A stretch of 64,000 nucleotides of DNA from Megalobrama amblycephala (GCF_018812025.1 NC_063044.1:42347243-42411242), one strand, 5' to 3'; shown: positions 26,814 to 38,689, counted from the first letter of the stretch. Notes: generated by a model from the letters alone, not told the origin. Translations and numbers: made by a program.

Positions 26814-29800
26814 AAAGAAAGAAATATAGGTAGTAAAATAGTAAATTAAAAGCAAAGAACATTAAGGCAGAAATGTCAGGGTGATACAACTGTCTTCAAG
26901 GGAAAAAAGGCTTAATAATGTTAAGTAGTTTGGCATAATCTTTTTATTATTATTTGTTTTAATAAAGAGCAAAACTGCTTAATTTGGTGCTTATTACTGT
27001 TTGAAAAACATTATTCATTTACACTTGAAAACCTTATTAAACCAACATGAATACAAAGAGTACATTTCTAACTTGTCACTTGTGTTTTAAACTAGATCTT
27101 TCCTTCTTTTCATCGTGGACAGTCTTATTTGACATTGTGCCATGTCACGACTGATTCACAGGCTCACGGCGGTGTGTTCTCAGTGGTGAACCCGCTAGCG
27201 TCCAGCATTACATCAAGCATCACGTCCAGCTTGGCCTCCAGTATCGGATCTGACAGTTCGTCACCCACCACTTTATCAACCATGAATGCAAAAGCCACGC
27301 CTTTCTATCCAGGCAGCAATACTGTGGAGTCAGTAATAGGTAAGGTCCTCTCCAGCACTCTTTTGTCTTAGAGCAGTCTAGCCAAGCGCTACATCTAAAA
27401 GTACACGAGACGGACTCAGCCCAGATAAGGCAGTGCAGATAAATGCCGAGCGTTTAGTGAAGTCGAAGGAAGCGTATTTGTGGCAATGCATTAGCCATAA
27501 GTCAGTGAGTCCACTAAAGCTCCCTAGCAGCAGCAGCAATGACTCAGCAGCACAGAGCTGAGTAGATGGTAAGTGCTTTTGCCTTCATGTCTGCCTTTTC
27601 TTCTGAGCTAATTCAAGCTAAATGTATGGCATTTACCCAAACACAGCATTTGATGTATGCTTATTATAGCCTGTGAGTTGATGTGAACTGAAATGAATTG
27701 TGTTGCAGGATGGATAACTAAATCATCAAGCCTTCTGTTTCTATTGGAGTTTAAAAAAAACATCATTAATAGCTTTATGCAGTATTGTCTCATTAAGTAG
27801 CTTGTGTTTTGTATCCATTATGCAAAAATATTGAATCGCACCACTGTTCTTGCTCTTAGGATCTGCACTTGACCTAAATTTTAGTGACATCAATGTTGCC
27901 TCCCTCGACAAAGAGCTGGAGGACCAGGACAACAATGGCCTTGGTTTAACAAGTAAGACTTTATTGTTGTTTAGTTTTTGCTTGTTTTGGCTTGTACTGG
28001 GTATATGATGCTGTTAATGATTAAACACTTGTTTTCCACCATAGATCAGAGGTTATTAGGAGGCTCTGCTCCTGTCAATATTCCTGGCTCTCTGGCTCGG
28101 TCTTCCTCTCTGCATTCCTCGTCGTCTCTATCCGCCTCCCCGCTCAGCTCGCTGTCTCAATCCCTGTCCCAGTCTCTCCTCACTGGAATGGCCTCCCAGC
28201 AGAGCCAGCCACAGGCACCACCTGTTAAAACCGAGCATGGCCTTCTAGGAACACCCACGTCTACACAGAACTCCTTAGGTGAGAACTGTAAGGTTTGGAG
28301 ATCGTCATATTCAAGATGAGAAGGGCCAAAAACTACCACTGAAGAATAGTAGAAGAATAGTAATGTTTTTTAAAGAAGTCTCTTAAGGCTGCATTTATTT
28401 GTTTAAAAAATACAGTAAAAACAAAAACATTGTGAAATATTTTTACAGTTTTTAAAATAACTGTTTTCTATGTTTATATAATTTTAAAACGTAATTTATT
28501 CCTGTGATCAAAGCTGAATTTTCAGCATCATTACTCCAGTCTTCAGTCACATGATCCTTCAGAAATCATTCTGATATGATAAGAAATATTTGATTATTAT
28601 CAGTGTTGAAAAATATTTTAGTGAGTAAATATTTTGTGGAAACATCAAAATTATTTGATGAATAGAAAGTTTGAAAGAACTTATTTATTTGAAATAGAAA
28701 TCTATAAAATATAAATGTTTTTACTATCGCTTTTGATCAATTTAATGCATCCTTCCTGAAGTTTTTTTTGTTGTTTTTTTTTTTGCTATTTATTAATTTT
28801 TGCCTGACATTATGCATGATAAAGGTAGGAAATGTCAAATATCTGATATCACAATAATATCCAGAACAAAGTTGTAGCAAAAAAAAAAATGCATTTTAGG
28901 ACTGACTTTGTGGTCTACGGAAGAGGATTAGGGCCAAGCAATAATAAAAAATAAAACCATCTCGAGATTAAAGTTATTAAATTTCGAGAAAAAACTAGTT
29001 AAATTTCAAGAAAAAAGTCGAGATAAAATGTTGAGAATAAACTCATTAAATTACGAGAAAAAAGTCTAAATAAAATGTTGAGAAAAAACTCGTTAAATAT
29101 GAGAAAAAAGTCTAAATAAAATGTTGAGAATAAAATCATTAAATTACAAGAAAAAACTTGTCAAATTATGAGAAAAAAAGTTGAAATAAAATGTTGAGAA
29201 TAAAGTCATTAAATTACGAGGAAAAAACTTGTTAAATTTTGAGAAAGTCGAGATAAAATTTTGACAATAAACTCATAATTTAATGACTTTATTAACTTTA
29301 TTACTCGAAATTTAACAAGTTTATTCTCGTAATTTAACAACTTTTTTCTCGGAATTTAAGAAGTTTTTTTCTCATAATTTAATGACTTTATTCTCAACAT
29401 TTTATCTCGACTTTTTCCTCGAAATTTAACGAGTTTAATCTCGAGATGGTTTTATTTTTTTATTATTGCTTGGCCCTAATCCTCTTCCGTAGTGGTCAGT
29501 CTTTCCTAAAGTAACGTTTTTTTGTTTTGTTTTTTTGTACTGTTTTTACATAAAAACAAAGAGGAATAAATTGTGTTCATCTCATTTTCATAAAAATAAC
29601 AGCTTTAAACAAAACTTTGGCAAATCCAACAGTAAATCTCTGTTTGCGCCCAACAGACTGATAAAAAATGTGAAAGTTGTGTAGCAGCCAGCTAAACAGA
29701 TTGAAACTTTTTTTGTGTGTGTGGTGTGTGCACTATGCATCAGGTGGTCCGTGGGCGTGCCATCTGAGGCTGAGGCTATTATTTTTCCAAACTTTTGAGT

Positions 29801-32258
29801 ATGATCACAGTCTCATGAATATTTGAGTTGATATAATAATGTTTTGGCTTAGGTCTGAATGGCGGAGCAGGGAGTATATGGGACTTTATGAGTGGCAGCT
29901 TCTCTCCCAGCCCGTCTCCAGTGTTCAGCAGCCTTACTTCCAGCACGGTCGGCTCCAGCAGCGCAGACATCGGCCGGCTCCTCCGAGAACTGGATGAAGC
30001 CAAGCGCAAGATAAAGCAATGGGAGGAGGCCTGGCACCAAGTCAAACAGGTCAGATGTGTTTGCTTTATTATGGGCCTCGTGAAATGAGTGATTCCTTTT
30101 GTCAAGCAGCCATTTAGGTTTTCTGTAGGTTGTCTCTCAGAGATTCATGCCCAGTTTTATTGTAGAAAATAGAGTCTGACACTGCTTTGCTTATTGATGC
30201 CATTTCTTACAGTGACACCTCAAGCTATTGAGTGCTGCAGTAATGTATTTTTGTAGGCCCTGGTTCCCTCAACAAAAACCCAATAGGATTTTTTCCATTG
30301 GCTTTAGGATTACTAAAGAAGCTCTGTGACCAACAAAAGTTTATGATTCTTACCTGATAATCTTCACATAATGAACACCACTTTTATGAATTTTGAAGCC
30401 TAAATTCAATAGCCAGAAGTAAAAAGCTAAATGTAGGCTATAAATGAACTACTCGCATGCTTCAACATCACCACCATTAAGCTTCCGACAACTCTTTCAG
30501 TCTTTATTTAAAAGCTTTTTCCCTGAAAGTTTGAGTTCGAATAGTTGCAAGAGCATAATTATAAACACAATAAGGCCGTAAAAGCAGACTAGAGAGTAGA
30601 TGAGTTTACCTGTTCGGTGTGATAATGTTTAATGTCCCCACCAACCTTTAAAGTAGGGCTGCATAATTAATCGAAAATTAAACCTCATGCGATTTGGCAA
30701 TTGGCTGCGTATTTTTTTATGCGCAGCTTGTCAGTGAAGTACGGCTAATTGCTGCTCCATCTGAAAGCCAGAGGGCGCTCTCGTGCAGAAACTCCAAAAA
30801 TGCCCCTCAGGAGTACGATAATACACGTAATTATAGGAAATCCCTATAAGTATCATACCATCACTGTAGCAGAATAAACAAGATTGAAATGCTTTGATTA
30901 AACATGACTAATTAACACACGAATATAACAATATATAGTTTATCTGACGACTTCAAGTCTTCTCAGGTATTTTCATGATAATAAAGTATATTTATAATGC
31001 AATGCTAATCGACATAGCCTTTATCACTGTATAGAATACTATGAAATAATATGTTTTCAAACACTCAACTGACATTATGAAGTTAGTTTGAAGTAAAAAC
31101 ATGTTATTAATGTTGTCTTTTGTTGGACCAGAGATGTTTGACGCATGTTGCTTTTTCAAATGCACTTTATAAGCGGCTCAAACTCGCAGTGCTTTCAGAT
31201 GGAGCTGCATTTACTACTGATCACATCCTTTGCGCTTTCATAATTGCACTTTAAAAGCCAAATGGTTTAACCACTATTTCGGGTTAATTTCGATTAATCG
31301 TGCAGCCCTACTTTAAAGCTTTATGGGAGGTATTACGGATGTATTTAATGACCTATTGTATGTATGTATGTATGTATTTAGGTAGTTTAAACCTAAAAAT
31401 ATCTTGAGCTTGTGTTCGCCACAGACCTTATTTCAGGCATTTAACCAAAAACCCATTAAAAAAACACATTTACTTTGGGGCGATGGAACCAGAAGTGATA
31501 AAATGCGAACTCGTTTCCACGTTTTGACCTATAAAAATGTCATACCTGCAGCACTCCTTTAGCTTTGCAGCTTGAAACAGGCCCAAAGGTGTAGAATCGG
31601 TTTAGTCATTGTAATCAGATGGAACGTCTCATTAAAACGCACCTCTTATAGGCCTGTGAAGCGTGGCAGAAAGACGCTCACGAAGCGAAAGAACAAGCTA
31701 AATCGGCAGAGGCGGAGCGGCAGCTGGCAGAGCAGAAGCGAGAGGACACCGAGCGCAAGCTGAAGGAACTGCAGGGAGACTTTGACGTTTTGTGTCGCTC
31801 CCCCAACACGCCTCTCCTGCGCAGCTACGGCGAGCTGGACCAGCTCCCTCTGCCAAAGCTCCGCTCCATCCAGAGCCAGCTGCGCTCTGACCTAGACCTC
31901 ATAGACGGGGTAAGAAGGACCAGGTCCCAACACACATACGCCACCATGTCACATTTACACACACTCTAAGTAGACCGTCGTACTCTTCTCGTCAACTAGA
32001 CGGCAACACGGTTTAACATCTACACGAGTCAGTCATGCATGACGCACTGCATTAAATCTGTCAGAGTGTGACTGATGTTAACTCTTCTTTTTCTCAACAC
32101 AGGTAATATATCAGCTTCAGTCAAAGAAATGTATAGTTTGCCAAAAGCATGATCGTTCCATTGTCCTGCAGCCTTGCCAACATTATGTACTTTGTCAGAA
32201 CTGTGCGTCTGGTAAAACGGAATGTCCTTACTGTAAGACGAAAATATTGAAGTGGTGA
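12706..32258 (+). CDS. unkl: Unkempt-like CCCH zinc finger / RING protein (16 coding exons)
   Basis: Coding exons: 12706-12770, 13583-13792, 18917-19093, 21762-21895, 22056-22191, 22758-22875, 22979-23063, 23935-24101, 24462-24651, 25241-25303, 27162-27339, 27860-27952, 28045-28278, 29853-30049, 31652-31909, 32103-32258, all GT-AG. The start MPSVSKTAAS and later QAQEALQNGQLG, GVLASQAMIEK and CRQGYACPHYHNS match UNKL rather than its paralogue UNK. Domains: six CCCH fingers (residues about 31-305), Ser-rich linker, coiled coil with WEEAWHQVKQ (about 675-765), and a C3HC4 RING (C-x2-C ... PCQHYVLCQNC ... CPYC, about 778-810) ending in KW. The family binds U-rich/UAG mRNA motifs through the fingers; human UNKL has been linked to Rac1 and BAF60b ubiquitination. 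The exons total 2461 bases, one over a multiple of three: exon 9 has an apparent extra base. Otherwise 819 residues. Confidence 0.93.
14845..15607. repeat. TTAA foldback element, family A, copy 3 (unkl intron 2)
   Basis: TTAAAGGGTTAGTTCACCC at the left end; right end GGGTGAACTAACCCTGTAA, with the final TTAA mutated. It has the same inner ATTTCAAAACACTGCTTC hairpin as the other copies. Confidence 0.85.
15750..17526. repeat. 1.8-kb element with ~110-bp terminal inverted repeats (unkl intron 2)
   Basis: 15750-15860 and 17415-17526 are imperfect inverted copies: GATTCTTTCTGTAATTAAAC at the left pairs with GTTTAATTACAGAAAGAATC-type sequence at the right, through to the ATATAGG/CCTATAT block. A TAGGGCTGGGCAATTTGAC segment (hAT-like end) and the family B foldback at 16615-17272 lie between the arms, so this is a nested cluster. 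Confidence 0.7.
16615..17272. repeat. TTAA foldback element, family B, copy 2
   Basis: Shares AAAGGCCTTCTGAAGCGA, AATATCCATATTT and GTCATATACACATAGGATGG with the copy at 3981. It ends GGGTGAACTGTCCCTTTAA with TTAA at 17269-17272. The left terminus is missing. Confidence 0.7.
17528..18916. other. unkl intron 2, remainder
   Basis: AT-rich intron sequence with no further element that I could delimit. It ends in the acceptor TTTCTCCTCACAG before exon 3. Confidence 0.5.
19199..19897. repeat. TTAA-flanked inverted-repeat element, family C (unkl intron 3)
   Basis: The ends are AAAGGTGCAGTAGGTGAT and its inverse ATCACCTATTGCACCTTT, bordered by TTAA at 19199-19202 and 19894-19897. No transposase. 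A distant relative with the end AAAGGTGTAGTAAGCAATTTCT lies at 40269-41024. Confidence 0.75.
20436..21010. repeat. GTTTCCATCC-type inverted-repeat element (unkl intron 3)
   Basis: GTAGTTTCCATCCACC at the left and TTTGAATGGAAACAT at the right form weak inverted ends, with internal ATGGAAAC blocks. The same family seems to form the outer layer at 25509-26436. Boundaries are approximate. Confidence 0.4.
22265..22320. repeat. (TA)n microsatellite (unkl intron 5)
   Basis: About 25 TA units, with an imperfect start at CCTATATATATACC. Confidence 0.9.
23155..23894. repeat. hAT-like non-autonomous element (unkl intron 7)
   Basis: Ends TATGGCTGCAAGATT...and ...ATTGTGCAGCCCTA are degenerate versions of the hAT terminus TAGGGCTGCA. 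The flanking octamers AGTTCAGG (23147-23154) and AGTTCACG (23895-23902) match at 7 of 8, as expected for an old 8-bp target duplication. Confidence 0.6.
24462..24651 (+). other. unkl: unkl exon 9 with apparent +1 frameshift
   Basis: Flanking exons end and begin in phase 0, yet this exon is 190 bases. Frame 1 reads VSCSNSPTVTP and then drifts to a stop. From the AGC at 24496 on, the frame one base later reads SSGSNSSLSPIGPIGRP through NYPKAPGFEREDQ, matching the UNK-family KAPGFEREDQ. The break sits at the A run 24494-24496, where one A is surplus. It may be a sequencing or assembly error or a real allele. Confidence 0.8.
25542..26021. repeat. hAT-type MITE, palindromic (unkl intron 10)
   Basis: 480 bp with ends TAGGGCTGGGACAATAC and its inverse GTATTGTCCCAGCCCTA-like. 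Flanking octamers CTGATTAG (25534-25541) and CCGATTAG (26022-26029) match at 7 of 8. The interior is also an inverted repeat around ATCGATTCTGA/GAATCGATTC. Confidence 0.8.
26217..26404 (+). mobile_element. tRNA-derived SINE with 16-bp target duplication
   Basis: The head has a pol III A box TAGCCTAGTGG (26229-26239) and B box GTTCGATTC (26284-26292) spaced as in a tRNA. A tRNA-unrelated body and an A-rich tail follow. Identical 16-bp flanks AAAAACAGGGTGATGG at 26201-26216 and 26405-26420 prove retroposition. It is a SINE, not a tRNA gene: the acceptor stem does not close and there is a long tail. Confidence 0.9.
26769..26822. repeat. (GAAA)n microsatellite (unkl intron 10)
   Basis: About 12 perfect GAAA units, then imperfect ones. 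Confidence 0.95.
28370..28800. repeat. Internal fragment of the 49771-type element (unkl intron 13)
   Basis: Shares TAACTGTTTTCTATGTT, GCTGAATTTTCAGCATCATT and CACATGATCCTTCAGAAATC with the full copy at 49771-50271, but lacks the CACTACCGTTCAAA-type termini. Confidence 0.7.
28915..29492. repeat. 578-bp palindrome with CGAG/AAATTT repeats (unkl intron 13)
   Basis: The arms start CTACGGAAGAGGATTAGGGC and end with the inverse GCCCTAATCCTCTTCCGTAG, followed inward by AATAATAAAAAATAAAACCATCTCGAGAT. The centre is a quasi-tandem array of a unit built from AAATT(A/T)CGAGAAAAAA and GTCGAGATAAAATGTTGAGAAT, inverted in the right half. No coding potential. Confidence 0.85.
30654..31310. repeat. hAT-type MITE with perfect 8-bp duplication (unkl intron 14)
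   Basis: 657 bp with termini TAGGGCTGCATAATTAATCG and its near-inverse, flanked by identical CTTTAAAG octamers (30646-30653, 31311-31318). Non-autonomous. Confidence 0.88.
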
Positions 32259-32319
32259 TGTACAGCTATCCAAGGTACTATTTAATGATTTAGCCCTTTG
32301 AAGAACTACTAATACATAA

Positions 32320-32358
<39 letters not shown>

Positions 32359-35300
32359 GCTTACAGTTTCTAAATAGCATTTTTTTGTTTTTTTTGTTTC
32401 AGTATTTCATATAGTGATTCAATTGATTTGATTTATTAGAATCTAAGTGGTGTTTGACTGATACAAGTACTTAAATGCAATACCTGTTCTGTACAAGCTA
32501 GATTTTTATCAATTTTCATAAAGCATTAAACAATTTCCCCTTGGCATTTTTAGTCAGTTGGCCCTGATTTGACTGTTAGCAACAAAATCATCGGTCCGAC
32601 GCCACTGTTGCTACTAGCTGTATGAAGAGGATTCATTTCTTGTTAAAAGCACTTTGTTGACTTGGAAATTTGTCTGAGGGTATTTTTTTTTTTTTTTTTA
32701 TAGAAATTTTGCTTTAAGCTGCTTTTGTAGTTGTTTTTTCTTTTTTCTAAGATTTATATTTTTTTTTCCCCAAATATGCTAAAGTATGAAGCTTTTGTGT
32801 GTACTGTGAAACATAATAGAATATTTCATTTTTTTCTTACTGTTAAATCATGGTATAGTGTATATAACTTGTTAGTTTTCATATAAAATAGTACTAAATA
32901 GTAGTTAATATTACTTTCATTGTTACTTAAATTTTTCAATCAAATAAGTGCAAACTTTGAATGCATTTTAGGCATAACCAGCAGCTGTAATATCAGTAAG
33001 GCACATACTGTATGCTAAGGCATTTAGTAAACCGATTTCTCCGTCTTATAGTGACTATTTAGATATACATTATGTAGTTGTTAAATGAGCACATGTGTTC
33101 TGAAGTCCTCAGCAACACAGTTATTTTTTTGTTTTTTTTGGACTTCAGCCTTTCAGATATGTCAGAACATATATCTGATTCCTGGCCACTCCCTCTTAAG
33201 TGCCTTGCCTTACAAACATTCGAAGCATCTGTGAAGAGTTTAGGATTGTAGTACAAAACCCATCAGCTTGTGCAAAGTTCTGCAAAGTATGTATTTTTCA
33301 GTAGTACCATATTATCGGAGCCCAATTCAGTACTAGCGTATTTCCGAGAGACTTCACCCTGGTCGGTGCCTGAGCTCTTGAGGTTCAGCTAAACAATCGT
33401 TCCCTCTTCTTCATTAACGATGGTGCTTTTTGGGTGCAGCTTCATTATCGTTAGAAATGTTGAATCATCCTTAATTTAAATGTGTAGGGATATTCAAATC
33501 AGGAAATGTTTGTGTGTTTCTTTGATTGCAAAAACTGGCTTAGTACATTTCTGTTTATTGAAATGTGTAGAATTGTAGTGCTCTGTAGTGTTTACAGACA
33601 GAAATCGTTAGTGTTTTTTCGTATCCAAATTCGACAGTGTAATGTGCTTAGGTAATCTAATTGAAATGACCTGCTACTGTGTTATCTGAAACTTTTTTTT
33701 TTTTTTTTTTTTTTTTTCCTGTTCCTTTCATATTTACACCAACGAGTTTGTGCGGTAAATTGTCAGGTACACAAAGGTGCAAGTTCTTTTTCTTATGAAA
33801 CCGGGATAAACAGTTTACTTCAAAAGGGATGGTTATTGAGGATCTAATTGTCCAGACCCTCTTTCTTTTTCTTTCTTTCAGCTTCACAAGGCAAAGACAG
33901 TGTATATATGATTTCTCTCTGCTTTCTTTCTTGCATTGTATCTAAATCCACAAGGTCTGTATGTAGCTCATGTTTTTGACTGATTTGTCACTGCATGTGT
34001 CAGTGTGTAACTTTTGTTAACCAGCTGAAGCTCTAGATCACACTGCCAAATGTATTGAGCAGACTTATCCAGTTGTTGGTCAGGCATCACAGTCGAGCGC
34101 TCAAAGTATTCAAAAATATTTTTTAATGCATTGACTATGTGCTTATCTTTTCTAGTTCGATTAGCAAAGACATGTTCTCGTTCGTACGGAGGTTGACGTA
34201 GATAGGTTGAAATGGATCAAAGGAGCTCTGGATGTGATGTTTCTAACACTCAAGTGTTCAAGAGCTTTGCAGACGTGTCACTTTGTTGAGGAATTAGTTC
34301 CATTATTTGGTTATTGGACCATAACATAGGGTTTTGTTGAACTATAAAATGTGGTTAATGTGTAAGAATTCACACGACATTTATTTCACAAATTAAGAGT
34401 GCGGTCAAATCAAATGTGGACTTTACTCAAATGAACCAAAGTGGTATTGTAGTTTATACTTGTTTCAAAGTTCAATTGAAGTGGTGTACAATTACTATGT
34501 CAGTTTTTCAATGTTTAATTTGACAGGACAACTATGCCAACTGCTTTTGCTGACAATATTAATGGACTGAATGCCCATTTTTGTAGTTTCTACCAAAGAC
34601 CTTTACTATTCTTAGTTCTCACTTCAATTTTATAACTGCATTTTCATTTTAACATTTTGAGGAAATAGTTAGAAAAAAATGACCAAACCTAGTACCTTAT
34701 TTACATAATGTGCATTCAAAAAATCCTAATGAATCACAATTCTTTAACTTAATATAAAGATTGTGTTTCTTTTTTTTTTTCTTTTCTTTTTTTTTTTTTT
34801 GTTGTTCAATTTCTCAGTAAAAATGATAACATAGTATTGAATTGGCTGTAATCTACAGTGAAGGAATGTCATAGTAATGAATGAATATTTGTGTTAATAT
34901 TCTTAAGTGGCCATATGGATTAGTGCTTATTTGAAGTATATATTATTTCTTTTTTATACAAATAGTACTTGCTTGTAAAATTCTGAAATCAGTTTTGAAA
35001 CATTAGTTGTTGTGCACTACTTGTATACTGTCAGGAATTTAAAAGAGTATCTCGGCCCGCAAGGTGCTTTCTTTAGTTTCCATTTGACTGGTGTTTGTTT
35101 TTCTGTCTGTTTAGTTGGGATTCTTCAGAATTTGAATATGAAATAGAAAATCTTTTAACTTTTTTTTTGTTTTCTTCTTGAAGTCTATTATTGTATTGTC
35201 AAATGTTGTCTACCATGGCTGTGTAGAACTTATTTGATTGTGATGTAAAATGGGTCCCTTGCTCATGCTAGTTGAAATGGCTGAGACAGACATTGGGTTA

Positions 35301-35400
35301 CATTTCTATAAAAATTTTCAAATATTCCTAGCCTTAAACCTCACTTTTTGGCCTAGTTACATTTGCATGTTGTTATAGTAATGAATAAATAAAAAAATAT
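32259..35400 (+). other. unkl: unkl 3' UTR (extent estimated)
   Basis: AU-rich sequence after the stop with no exon-like frame. TGTATATA, the Pumilio recognition octamer, occurs at 32859-32866 and 33901-33908, and once more at 36310-36317 if the UTR extends that far. A cluster of AATAAA-type signals precedes an A-run at about 35384-35435, which I take as a probable end; another AATAAA near 36620 is possible. A (TTA)n microsatellite lies at 32319-32358. Confidence 0.5.
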
Positions 35401-35435
35401 AATTGTTCAACATAGCAAAAAAAAAAAAAAAAAAT

Positions 35436-37600
35436 GTAGACCTGCACTTAAATGTCTGATTCACGACCAGTCATTCTGCTTGATAATATTGTTAAATCTT
35501 AGAAGGATCAAGTCTCTTTGGAACAAATTTGTGCCTTTTAATAAAACCACATTGAAAGTATTTTTCATTGAACAAATGGGTAAGCCCAGCTTACGAAATG
35601 AGCCGAATTTTAGTGCCTTGGGACATTTTAAATCTGTATTTCTCAATGCACGAGAGTCCTGTCACAGACTTTCTACAGACCAGTGTATTAATAATACATA
35701 ATTACTCTGCCATGCCTTTGAACGTTTCACTTTGAGTAATAAGTGATTCTGATAGAGAAATACTTACTCATGTTGAAAGTCAGGAACAGTTAAGGTGTTT
35801 TGCAATGATATTCTCTACCAAGGGTGTTAAAAGTAGCAGCTCATCTGAACAGTTTATGAAGTATGACAAAATTAATGTGGAATTGTTATAAAATCTAGTC
35901 GTTCCAAGTTTGGACTTCGGACTGATTTTCTGTGTTATTGGTTTGCTTAACAGTGATTTTTCTGTACAAAATTTATAATAATGGCAGATGGTAATCTTTT
36001 AGTCCACAGCATGATCTTTCTAAAGCCCCTCTGTCTGCATCAGCCATTTTAATACCAACTGTAACTGAAGATGACCATTTAACATTGATGTAAGACCAGG
36101 CATCTGTATTTAAAGAAGCACCAAGGACTCTTGTTTAGCAATGTGTAAATTAATGTATTGGAAATTTACCATAATGCTCTGCAGTGGAAATAATCATTTC
36201 TTCATTTCTTTTTGCATTCTTGTGGATTTCTTTTGTTCATTTGTTTGTTTTTCTAATTTTGTTCTCTATCAGTAGTGTGATTTATTGAACCTAAGGATTT
36301 ATGCAATCTTGTATATACGTATTACATATGAAACTGGTTAAATTTAGCAAATTAGCCAGGGGAGGGAAGGGGGGTGGGGTAACAATTACAATAGTAAACT
36401 TTTGTAAGAGGCTAAAATAATAATAAGAAAAAAGATGCCAGAATTTTTGGAACCACTGTTCCCTATAATTAATGTTACGGTTATTCGAACATTAAATCCC
36501 TGAATATTGAATGTACCATTCAAATTAGATTTAAAATGGGTCACTGGAATAACTTAGAGAACAGTTAATCTATAATGATGTAGCACTAGTTTTGTGAATT
36601 GCGATACATTACATTACAAATAAATTTATAAGTTAAACAATTGCAGTTTTCAAGTTTGTGTATTTATCCATGTAACAATTTGATGGAAATATGAGATGTA
36701 TTTTTCTCAGGGTTTTACAGGAGAACTGTAGAATAGAGAGAGATGTCCAATTTTCAAAGGAAACTGCAACTCACAGATTTATTAGCTCAAAAGTCAAAAT
36801 GAGGAAAACATTTATATTGTGAGGAAGAAACATATCCCTTATTTTGGTACAGTATGCATCAATATATAGAACAGCTTATATTCTAATTAGTGTTGAAATA
36901 CTATACAATTTGCTGTCAATATAATACTTTGTGTATGTGTTGTCAACACAAGACCTTAAAACATTTACTGGGAGTTGTGTGTTTAAGTTATGGAGGCTTC
37001 TTTATGGAATAGTTGTACGTTTTTATGCCGTGCAAGGCCAGAGAGGTTTTTCTTCACTAGAATTACTTAAGATGGTATTATTTATAATGCATAATCTTTT
37101 TCTTGTAGTGTATCATTTAAAATTGTTAACACTTGTCTACACTACAGCAGTTATGCAATGGTTTACAGAATTCATGGAATTATTTTTGTCATCATGGGAA
37201 TTAAATAATTTTTGATCTTTAACCTGGCTCGAGTGTTTTGTCTTATTCCCCTCATGTGCTTATGAATCATCAGTTGCTGAATGCTAATATGCAACTTAAC
37301 ATTAAGTAAGTGTTTTGTCCACAAGTAAGATTAAATCAATCTTTTCATTTCTTTAAAATTGTTATTAAAAAAAAAAAAAAAAGATAAATGTCGATAAATC
37401 ACATTGATGTGAATTATAGAAAGCTAAATATTCACCACTAGGTACCTATTATGGATTAAATCCCGGTTAGTGTGGTGCTATGCGGTGAAGACTGTGATCA
37501 TCAAACAGGTAATGCAGCAATTTCACTGCCTGCACACAGAAAAGGTTCAGGGAAGTCATAAGGAGAAACAGTTAAAAGTACACTCTTAAAAATATTAGTA
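35436..37600. other. Intergenic or distal unkl 3' UTR
   Basis: AT-rich, no repeats with clear ends and no domain-bearing frame. Its base composition resembles the preceding UTR. Confidence 0.4.
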
Positions 37601-37610
37601 CTTTACTGGC

Positions 37611-38040
37611 ATATATTGGCGCTTTTCCACTGCTTGGTACGGCTCACTTTTGGGGGGGTTTCCACTGTTTACAATACCTAGTACCTGGTACTTTTTATAG
37701 TACCACCTCGGTTGAGATTCCGAGCGAGAATCGCCAAGATTCCAGAAAGAATCGCCACTACCAGCGTCATTGGACTTGCGACACGAGACGCCAAACACGC
37801 TAGATTTAAATAGTCAGCAACAGCCACAGCAGTATCAGTTGTTCGCACGACTTATTAAAACTACTTGCTGTAAACGACCATCTCACGCAACTTGAAAAAA
37901 GAAATGGCTGTATCATGGCCAGTAGACGAGGTGCGAATCCATGGCAGTAGAGGCGATGCAACTATAACGATAAGTCTATAATCCTACCCACTTTGAAGCG
38001 GTACTAACTTGCAGTGGAAAAGTAAGCCGAGCCAAGACAT
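37611..38040. repeat. Inverted-repeat element with TTTTCCACTGC ends
   Basis: The left end GGCGCTTTTCCACTGCTTGG and right end GCAGTGGAAAAGTAAGCC are inverted. Internal GGTAC-rich blocks (GTACCTGGTACTTTTTATAG) are typical of a widespread fish MITE. Superfamily not certain. Confidence 0.6.
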
Positions 38041-38185
38041 CAAAAGCACCATATGATTCCAAGAAGAAACTTTAACAGCAGTGGAACCTTTCCATTACAA
38101 AATAGGTTCTTTAGAATGTAAAATAGTACTTTAGATCATTAAAATATTCTTCACACTATGAATTTTTAAAAGGACTTTTCATTAG

Positions 38186-38688
38186 AGGCTTTTGCACCGG
38201 GTAGTGATAGGAAGTCATTTATAGGAACTAGCCACCAGGGTGGTCCCCCCAAGAACCACATTTTCAAGGCCATTTTCCTGGTTGCATTTGCGCCGCCAGT
38301 AGGACCTCTGAAGTGATGTAAGCTGGCTGACAGCGACGTCATTTAAGCACAGCATTCAACAATGTCAGCAACTCCATGCGTAAAGGTTGAGAAGTGTCTA
38401 GACTTCAGCGTCGACCCATCTACCGCTGTTTTCCATGTTCGTGGAGTAAGTATATGTAAACTTTTTAAAAATGGCGGGTGCCGGTTTTTCATATGGCATG
38501 CCTTCAGCCAGTCAACGTACACTTGTGTCGCTGGTAGTCACTATTGTTCTAGGTTAGACCCTACTAAGTAGGAGCTAATTTAGTAGCCCTTAAAGGTGTT
38601 CCTATTACTTAAATCTTTCCCAGTTCCTGCAGTGCAAACACGCCAATAATCATAGGAACTATGAAAACCTCCGGTGCAAAAGACCCTA
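38186..38688. repeat. Inverted-repeat element with TTTTGCACCGG ends
   Basis: GGCTTTTGCACCGGGTAG at the left pairs with CCTCCGGTGCAAAAGACC at the right. Internal paired segments (TATAGGAACTA / TCATAGGAACTAT) also suggest a foldback. Non-coding. Confidence 0.6.
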
Positions 38689-38689
38689 T

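Noticed and set aside
12706..32258. Calling the gene unk, because an H3.3 gene is adjacent as in human 17q25
   Set aside because: The protein matches UNKL at diagnostic segments (MPSVSK start, GVLASQAMIEK, HYHNSRDRRRNP), and dnaaf8 and igfals neighbours are 16p13.3 genes.
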